From contig NC_089980.1 in assembly GCF_036417845.1 (NCBI RefSeq), positions 113,175,169 to 113,239,168 of the forward strand: DNA of 64,000 nucleotides, read 5' to 3'. This document shows, one piece after another, positions 56,785 to 64,000 of the stretch. This DNA is from Apteryx mantelli. Its lineage: Eukaryota > Chordata > Aves > Apterygiformes > Apterygidae. The position numbers and the translations under genes were made by a program. Position 1 is the first letter of the stretch; each line of letters opens with the position of its first letter. Below the pieces are notes generated by a model. That model saw nothing but the letters and a program-made list of their open reading frames with translations. It had not been told where the DNA came from and did not search any database.

Positions 56785-59249
56785 CTATAAGCAGACAAAA
56801 GTAGATGGTCAAATTTATACATCAGTATAAGAAGTTTAAGACATTTTCTTTCATTCAATAACTGTTTCTAATCACACATTACCTAACAAATTTAGTTCAA
56901 CAGTATGTGCAGCAACTCATCTATAACAAGTTTAAACAATGCACATGATTTAAGAATATGCTGTATTCATCAAAGCAATGTTACACAATCAGAGTACTCG
57001 ACCCGAAACCTTGTGGGCAATAAAAGCATCTTCTTCCTATGGGAGTAATTTTAACATTGAATATAAAAGTTTAAAAGAATCATTTTCTTTCAGCACTTAG
57101 CAAATAAGCCCACAGTACTGGTCAATACTGTAAGATAAAATACCACACAGTTAATCGCTGAAAACTGAAAGGGGGAAAAAGTGTATTCATGATACAAACT
57201 AATAAATATAACAAGAGCTCATAATACTCAAAATATTTTGGAAGTCAATAATGCAAGAGTAAAATGCTAAACCATAGGCTTAGTAGTATGTTTTTCCTCT
57301 TGTATTTGAAGAGCAGTAATAAACAGATTTTAAAAAATCTGGGTTTTTGTTTTAAATGTCTCTAAATTCATGTGACAGTCTGCTTTGGTACCCAGATAGG
57401 CTGATTTGGATGTTTCAATCCACAGGAATCTACAATGAGACATAGATGATCAGGGTTCAAACTTGCTAGTCTGCACCAGAAGACTTCCTGTAGGACGCTG
57501 GACTAGCCATTTATTTTAGTATCACTTCCTTGTCTATAAAATGAAATTAAGACTTTATTGGCTCTCGGAAGCGAGGAAAATAAAAAGCAGTTATCCTAAA
57601 CTGCTGCTGAGACATTTTGGTAATAGTGCATGTTTACAGACAGGCAACCTTTACATGGATTCAAAGATCATGGGTCAAATTCATTCATTCATTTACTTCC
57701 ATGGACTGGCAACAGCGGAATTTTAAAAGAGAACATACCTAAAAAACTGGCAAATCTCTTCCTTATACATGTATTCAGGGATTTAGAAGGTATGCAGATT
57801 CAGCTCCCTAAATCAGGACTTCAGGCAAGGCAAATTAAACTATCATCAAATAATACTTAAATCCCACTGGCACATTAAAAAAGAAACAAGCAGCTGACCC
57901 TCCCCTTCTGGAGCACAAAGGCCCCTAGAATCTGTCGCAAATGCTCACTAGTGACCTTATCTGGAGATGCTGGATGGAACCAGGCATTTAAGTTCTGCCA
58001 TGATTCAAAGATGGACAGACAAAACTTCTACTTCACCTAATTTTCCCCAGTGAAGGTAGGGATCTCTGGGTCACTTCTGTTTTTATCCAATCACTCCCTG
58101 ATGGAAGATGCAGAAACACTTGGCAGAAGAGACCTGCTCCTTTCTAACTCAGTATACCGATTATTAGGCTAGAATCAAACTCATTTCTGCTTGCTTGCCT
58201 GCCCCAGGAATCTTACACTCCTGGCCATGCATGACTCAGCTTCAAGAAGATAAATGGAAATATTCAGATGAATAGAGTCCCTACTGGAAAGTGGATTCAC
58301 AGGTTTTTTTTGGCTAAGGAGGACCTAAAACCCAGGTATCCCAACCTCCTGAGCAAAAGCTTTACTCATGAGGTTATTATACAAAATATCCCAGGACCAC
58401 CATCTGTGCAACTCCAACCAAAAGAGTGATCAGCGGTTTGAAGTCAGAGAGCAAAGAAGTGCCAGCCACAAAGCCCAGAGTCAGGTGTTACCGTTCACTT
58501 CTCTGTGCTTAGCGCTTCCCATTGACTGATCTTGGCACCTCCCCAATTAACAAATGCATGATTTAAAGCCCTCTGGGACTGCATTGGTTCTCTGTACAGT
58601 CAACAGACAAGGCTAATAGCTTTCTGAATAACTCAATAGAGGCCTTCAGAGAGCTCTTCAGCTTCTGCAGCTGGTAACACAAAAATCAAAGGTATAGAGT
58701 TGAGTGTGGTGAATGTAACCTGTCTATCACCAGATTCACTAATAGCTTTTCATTCTTAGAAGGATCTGCCAAAAGACGAAAGCCTAGAAAGAAAGTGATA
58801 ATTGAATCAAGCTGGAAAGGACCTGGACAGGACGCATGAAGGCCCTAACCAGATACATGTTTATTAGGTATAAGCACAGCTCACAGATTCCCTAAGAATG
58901 TCAGGTCTTGAGGACACTCGAGGAACCATACTCACTTGTCACCAGGGGATTCTACAATCAATTCTGAATGGGGAAAACAGTTTGTAATCCACATCCTCCC
59001 GCTGACGTTTTTGCTACAGTGGACAACTGTGACTGCAGAAATGAACCTAAAACATCTTAGATTGTGTTCTGTTAATAAAAAAGAAATAAGCAAGCTTCTT
59101 GAAAGTTCTGAATATTGCTACTCACTTATCCTTTATTTCAAAACGTTCATGAAGCCACCTTCTCATATACATCTGCTCTTCTGGAATGTCCTTCAGTTCA
59201 ATTCGATCAATGAAAATATGAACTCTTGGGCATTCCTTGCAAAGAAACT
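56559..59249 (-). CDS. AGPAT5: AGPAT5, 1-acylglycerol-3-phosphate acyltransferase 5 (C-terminal part, last two coding exons)
   Basis: Coding segments on the - strand are 59126-59249 and 56559-56784. They join in frame (AA|G Lys codon) to give about 116 residues, the C-terminal third of the enzyme, which is about 364 residues in human. AGPAT5 transfers an acyl chain to lysophosphatidic acid to make phosphatidic acid in ER/mitochondrial membranes. The catalytic NHx4D and EGTR motifs lie upstream, outside the window. Visible hallmarks are Phe-Leu-Cys-Lys-Glu-Cys-Pro, Pro-Glu-Glu-Gln, Met-Arg-Arg-Trp-Leu-His-Glu-Arg-Phe, Phe-Pro-Gly-Lys, and Gly-Arg-Lys-Leu-Tyr-Val. Two hydrophobic helices (Leu-Pro-Ser-Leu-Leu-Phe-Leu-Gly-Gly... 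and Trp-Ile-Tyr-Gly-Thr-Leu-Ile-Gly-Cys-Leu-Trp) precede the short Ser-Ile-Lys-Pro end. Frames are intact. Remaining exons should lie to the right, beyond 64000. Confidence 0.95.
56785..59125 (-). other. AGPAT5: AGPAT5 last intron, with ancient repeat remnants
   Basis: 2.3 kb GT-AG intron. It contains a MIR-like remnant (57450-57552). Around 58310-58385, 'aaaacccaggtatcccaacctcctgagcaaaagctttactcatgaggttat' resembles old amniote repeats with a 'acccaggtctccca ... gtgctctaaccactgggctat' end. No nested gene. Confidence 0.65.
57450..57552 (+). repeat. MIR-like SINE remnant
   Basis: 'cagggttcaaacttgct' followed by 'ggacgctggactagccatttattttagtatcacttccttgtctataaaatgaaatta' follows the MIR order (gggttcaa... 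gggcaagtcac...cagtttcctcatctgtaaaatgg). Diverged. Lies in the AGPAT5 last intron, antisense to the gene. Confidence 0.45.
59126..59249 (-). CDS. AGPAT5: AGPAT5 penultimate coding exon
   Basis: 124 bp from a TTTTTAG acceptor (59251-59250) to a GTGAGTAG donor (59125). Starts with two bases of a split Glu codon, then Phe-Leu-Cys-Lys-Glu-Cys-Pro-Arg-Val-His-Ile. It ends Phe-Glu-Ile-Lys-Asp and two bases of Lys. A second AG two bases further in was rejected because only the first keeps the conserved Glu and frame. Confidence 0.94.
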
Positions 59250-59630
59250 CTAAAAAGAGAGCAAAACAACAGAACTGAGTCACAGAAACACTGCAGAGCA
59301 TTCATTCATCTAAAATACTCTGAAGTTCTGACCTTGCAGCTGTAAGCGACTTGGAAGCCTAACTTCAGTTTTCAAAAGCCTTTCTTCTTTATGTTTGGGT
59401 CCTGAGAACTTTACTGAACTGAAGTTCTCTGACCTTCATGCTTTTGCAATGTGGCCCACTGTCAGGTGTAGCATGAAAAATTGTCCAAAAATGCACCCTC
59501 CTAACTATAAAACGCCTGAAAATGTTACACTTCTACCTCAGTAGCAATCTACCCATTCTTTAACATGGGATGCAGTAACTTCTACATCAGAAAGTTACCA
59601 GCCCGCAATTTTGACTGAAGTTAGTAATCC

Positions 59631-59661
<31 letters not shown>

Positions 59662-62600
59662 TAAACTTTGTTGCTCATGGATGACAGACTCTGAATTACC
59701 CCAAGCATCTCCTGGACGAAGTAGGTTTCAATTTAAGTCATAACCTATAACTAAAATATGTAACAGGGCAAATGATATTCTCAGAACAAAATGCTGCTTT
59801 TCATTTTGCATCCCTTCATTTTTTTGTTGTCATGTACAGTGTTAGAAAGCTAACAACAAGCTTATTGCAATTCCCCTCTCTCAGCTCCCCAAATTCATCC
59901 TTGTGTAAGCACTAAGCCAGTTACAAGCAAAACTCCATTACCTAAATAGCCTTGTGAGATTTCTTACAACTAACAAGTGGTAAAATTACTGCCTCTGGGA
60001 TGAAAAACCCACCAGGTTTTGTGTATTGATAATAATTTGCATCTATCAGTAGCAAGGAATATAGTAATTTAACACTGTAACCACAGCATCCTTGTACAAT
60101 AACATGCACGATGGGAGGATGGAAGCACTTTGATATTTGGACAATCTTAATATTTTGGAAAGGGATTAGAAGTACCTTCCTACAGCACAGATGGGCAACA
60201 AATGTAACGCGTACTGGGTAGTCCCTTTAGGCTGTTGATGTTTTCTTTGGACAGCAACACAGCTGTACAGAAGAGTTTGACCCATAGCTGTTAGGGGTAT
60301 CTTGAAGAATGACTGTGCAAAATAATTGTCACTGCCTGTACATCTTTATTACTGTCTGCCAAAGCAGAGAGCCTCCCATTTGTTTTTCTTCTTTACAGGA
60401 TCATTCATTTTTAAGGACTTTGCTGTCAAAGCAATCCTCATCATATGCTAGAAATTCCCTTAAAGAATTTTAAAAGCCGGTTCATGCAAATGTGTTTGTG
60501 TGCTTATAGAGGGGGAGGGAGGGAGATGAGATAAAGAGATCAGCAAAGTCTTGTGACAATTTGATGCAGGCATTTATAGAGTGCTCTATGCAGTTTTGTC
60601 CAGTCCTCAGGCAGAGAGAGTCCTTCACTGAACAGCACCTTAGCATCAAAAGAACAAGGCCCACACACCATTAACTCCAGAAATGGCTGAGGGCTCTAAT
60701 TAAACAGGTCCACCTCTATAGCTATAGAGTAGCAAACAGAACCATCACTAAATGTGCTACTTTTTAAAATTTTCTGGCCAAGCAGTCTCCTAGCTACAGC
60801 TAAGAAGCTGCTGCTGCTAGATGCTGGGCAAGTTAAGTACTTGGAGGACCAGAATTACAATATGCATAGGACTCTGTTTTCAGGTTTATATGCAGTATTT
60901 CTGCTAATCACCCCATAAACAGTGTTCATGTATCAGACAACAGGCTTTTTCCTCTTGCATTTAATGTTAAGGAAGGATTCTCCAGGTCTGTTTCTCTGAG
61001 GACACTATCTGATGGGATTCTTAAACTAAGCCCTTCCTTCACCATATGAGGGTCATTCACTATATGAGCAGCTAAAAGCACACTATGAGTATTTTAAAAT
61101 TACAGATGTATTATCCATGTCTTAAATGCTTGTAATGCACACTGATGTACAAATCCTCTTTTGAGTGGTATTACCTATTAAGTGGAACATTCTAAAAATA
61201 TGCAAAAATGTATTCTAGAAAACAAATGTCTGGAAGCTGGATTATAAGGTCTTTTTTGTACTAGATATTCCTATAGAAAGCATCTATATAAGTGTATATA
61301 TCACTTAATTTTTACAATGCTAGGCATGCTCAGCAAGGGCTGAAGATCTAGTTTTAAAAGATATTTAAAACATTATTCTGTGCATTGTACAGTATATGTT
61401 TCTATTGCTTCATGTTGTAGTTTGTTCTGAATAGGAACAAACCGCTCTTTCCTGATGTTATTTATAATTCCAGTCATAAATTATTAAAGAAAATGACAAA
61501 ATAGAAGCAAAAATCTAAGTCAGATGACTGTTATATAGTCACTGTTAATAGTTATATGGTATTTTAAAACTACTAATATGCTCCTTAAAAAATACTGATA
61601 TTTGGTCATTTAAAAATATCAATAGAGTACATTATCACCAATAAGCTCCAGCTAACAAGAAAGGAATAAGGTACATATATTTCAAAAGAAACACTTTCCC
61701 CCACCAGAGTCTGAAATTTAGCAATTTTACCAATCTGCTTAGAAAGTAAACAAAACCCCACAAATATCTAAGCATTGCTGCTGGTTTTCTACCTTATACC
61801 CAAGTCCCAATCCAAGTCAATTCTTACTACTCTCCATACTGTTTTTCTTAAATCAGTCTAAATTTAATCCACTTAGGTAAAGATCCTAAAACTTCCTCTT
61901 AGTTTTCGACCTATGTAAAATCCAATATCATCCCTCACTGCCTTACCTACCCTTGCAGTTTGAGTACAGCCTCACAAGGGCTGTGTGATTTGCAGCTACC
62001 CGATACTCCCCTTACAGAGAATCAAGATTACCACCCATCAGTTTAGGACCATTTTGTCCCAAAGCCCAGACATTCAGTACATCTGCAGATGATGTTGTAA
62101 TGCACGCAATCAAGCTGGCCAGGGAATCGGACTAGTCTTTAATTATGCAATTCATTTTAGTGTTTGATGTGACTAATCCAATTTTTTTTTAGATTAACAA
62201 TGTCACTGCAATCACTTAATAACACTAATGGATAAAAACAATTTATACAGTGGTTGTTTTTGAGAAAAAACAGCTGGATTTTATCACCACAACCTCTAAA
62301 GGTTTGTGGTGGTCCCATGACCCTTAATTTCACATCAGCTTAACTCCCCAAAGACTTATGTAAGCAAGCTAAGAAACAAAATCTTATTGAAGCCATTTAT
62401 TATGTGCAAATTACATCCAACTTCAGGGACACTGGCCCTTAAGGCCAGCATCTGACAGGCTTCTCAGATCCCTAAACTTGCCAGAATTTGTTATAATTAA
62501 CAGGAGGAACAAACAAACTTGAACTTTCCTTCAGAAGACAAAGCATAAGTGCAAATCATATATTACAATCAAATATTATATTGGGGACAGTGTTAGTCAG

Positions 62601-64000
62601 TCAAGAACCAAGTATGATTTGGGTTAAAAGAACATTAACAACTTATGTGGGAGCCAAGTGGATGGTCTTTCATGTGGGAGATAATTCACTAATAAAATAT
62701 TCTATCTTCTGGCTAAATAACAAATACGAGTGCAAAATGTTTATAATACTTCTAAGCACCAATCACAGTAGAAGGCAGGAATTTAAAATAATATAGCGGA
62801 TCTAGCATTTTTGTTCTTAAACTGTGAAATCCCAACCCTTCGTTTGTGGGAGACAATTCACACTAACACAGTACTGAAAGACTCAATGCAGAATCTGGAT
62901 TAATGAAAGAGGATGCAACAGCCTCCAGGGAAGGAATCAGATCCCCAGAATTTTTAATTGTAAACAAATACATTGAGTGCAGTGTTTTGATAGCTGTGAC
63001 TTTGGCAAAATTATATCAGTTTTTAATTCCTAACCTTCAAAAAAATCAATTAATTCTATTTGGAATTATCAGCATTACTGGGGAAACTAAGGAAACGAGA
63101 GATGCTCCAAAACACAAACATACCTGCATGCCATAAAGGACATATAAGTGGCTTCAAACCAGCCTTCCCTTAATGCTAACACAAAAGTTCATTACAGCAC
63201 TCCAAATTACTTGTTTTACCTCTTAAGAAAGTTGTAACAGTGATGTTACCTTAAACAGATATTCCAGTTTTCAATTACTAAAGAAGTCTATTTTTAAATG
63301 CACTTTAAATATGATAGCAATAAAATAACTCAGATTTCAACCTCCTACGTCAGCTCTTTTACTGCAACGTAATTATTGCCAAAGTCCTTCAAAATTAAAA
63401 ACGGACAAAACAAAGCCTGATATAATCATGTCTGCATATAAAACAGCTCCCATTCTCTCCTAATTTAAAAGACTTCAGCAATATTTGCAATTAAGTGAAA
63501 GTGGTATCACAGGAGACTGAAATCTGAATAATGCATTTTTATTAAAAATAACTTATATTTCAAATGTGTAACAATAGATCTCTTTAGTAACAGAACATTG
63601 TGTGTTCTGGTGCATATCGTTTTACAGGCAAAACATGATAGCAAAGGCACGCTCCTCCCTGAACTGTAGATGTCTTCTCCTCTTTTTTAATTTTAAAATT
63701 TGTAAAATCATAAGCCTACCTAGACTTGCATGTTCAGTCACAGAAGCAGTTAGTAAATTATTTCCTCCCCAAAGAAAAACGTCTCACTGCTTTCATTTAT
63801 GTGGTAGCCCAAATTAACAATCATTTAGCAAAATGAATGTTAAGATCTGCAGTGTTTCTCAGCCTCACATCTATAATCACCTCAAGTTTAGCTGACAAGA
63901 AACTATTTCATTGCTTGCACTAACAAAATAAAGTGGTGGTAGAGCAAAACAACACTAGACAGGAAAGCAGACATCCAGGGTACAGTGAAGATTGTTTTGA
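59250..64000 (-). other. AGPAT5: AGPAT5 intron upstream of the penultimate exon (continues beyond window)
   Basis: 4.75 kb in which I searched the - strand for the next upstream exon (expected residues around Val-Val-Tyr-Glu-Gly and Tyr-Leu-Asp-Ala-Ile) and found none, so the intron probably runs past the right edge. AT-rich throughout, with a T24 homopolymer at 59633-59656. Open frames on either strand are short and unremarkable. Confidence 0.55.
59633..59656. repeat. Poly(T) tract of 24
   Basis: Twenty-four uninterrupted T on the + strand (A on the AGPAT5 sense strand). Not preceded by any recognisable SINE or processed transcript body, so treated as a simple homopolymer. Confidence 0.9.

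Noticed and set aside
56785-56858. Extension of the last AGPAT5 exon to an upstream Met in the same open frame
   Set aside because: A clear acceptor (polypyrimidine then TTATAG) and exact codon-split continuity with the 59126-59249 exon place the exon start at 56784. The extra residues do not match the family.

Overview
The window is nuclear genomic DNA from a vertebrate, almost certainly a bird. The evidence is interrupted genes with GT-AG introns, a CpG-island promoter, a full-length CR1 (chicken repeat 1) LINE ending in the CR1-type ATTCTGTG tail, several older CR1 fragments, and a gene neighbourhood (alpha-class GST, TMEM14A, AGPAT5) that fits avian chromosome 3. No bacterial-style operons, rRNA, tRNA or CRISPR array were seen. 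The species cannot be fixed from the sequence.

Layout. (1) 1-2250: the last two coding exons and 3'UTR of an alpha-class glutathione S-transferase on the + strand; upstream exons lie outside the window. (2) 4396-12850: complete TMEM14A on the - strand, four coding exons giving a 101-residue product, with a CpG-island promoter at about 12060-12960 that carries a YY1-type site. It converges on the GST gene with about 2.1 kb between the two poly(A) sites. (3) About 13-56 kb: some 43 kb with no recognisable host protein-coding gene. Its main occupant is a CR1 LINE at about 19486-24029 with an uninterrupted 977-codon ORF2 (endonuclease plus reverse transcriptase), a two-frame ORF1 (zinc-knuckle/coiled-coil part and SGNH-esterase part), and a 5' region with CCAAT, AP-1 and TATA motifs. 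The rest is unique-looking DNA with older CR1, MIR-like and other ancient repeats. (4) 56463-64000: the 3' end of AGPAT5 on the - strand (last two coding exons). Its start lies beyond the right edge.

The three host genes do unrelated jobs: xenobiotic/lipid-peroxide conjugation, a small organelle membrane protein, and phosphatidic-acid synthesis. There is no operon logic. The most unusual material is the CR1 copy: ORF2 is intact, ORF1 is broken by a frame change at an A-run and by loss of a visible ATG, and the 5'UTR carries a 51-bp segment repeated 362 bp apart, the second copy sitting just downstream of a TATA box. Everything here was read by eye. Exon boundaries rest on reading-frame continuity, splice consensus and recalled family sequences, not on searches.
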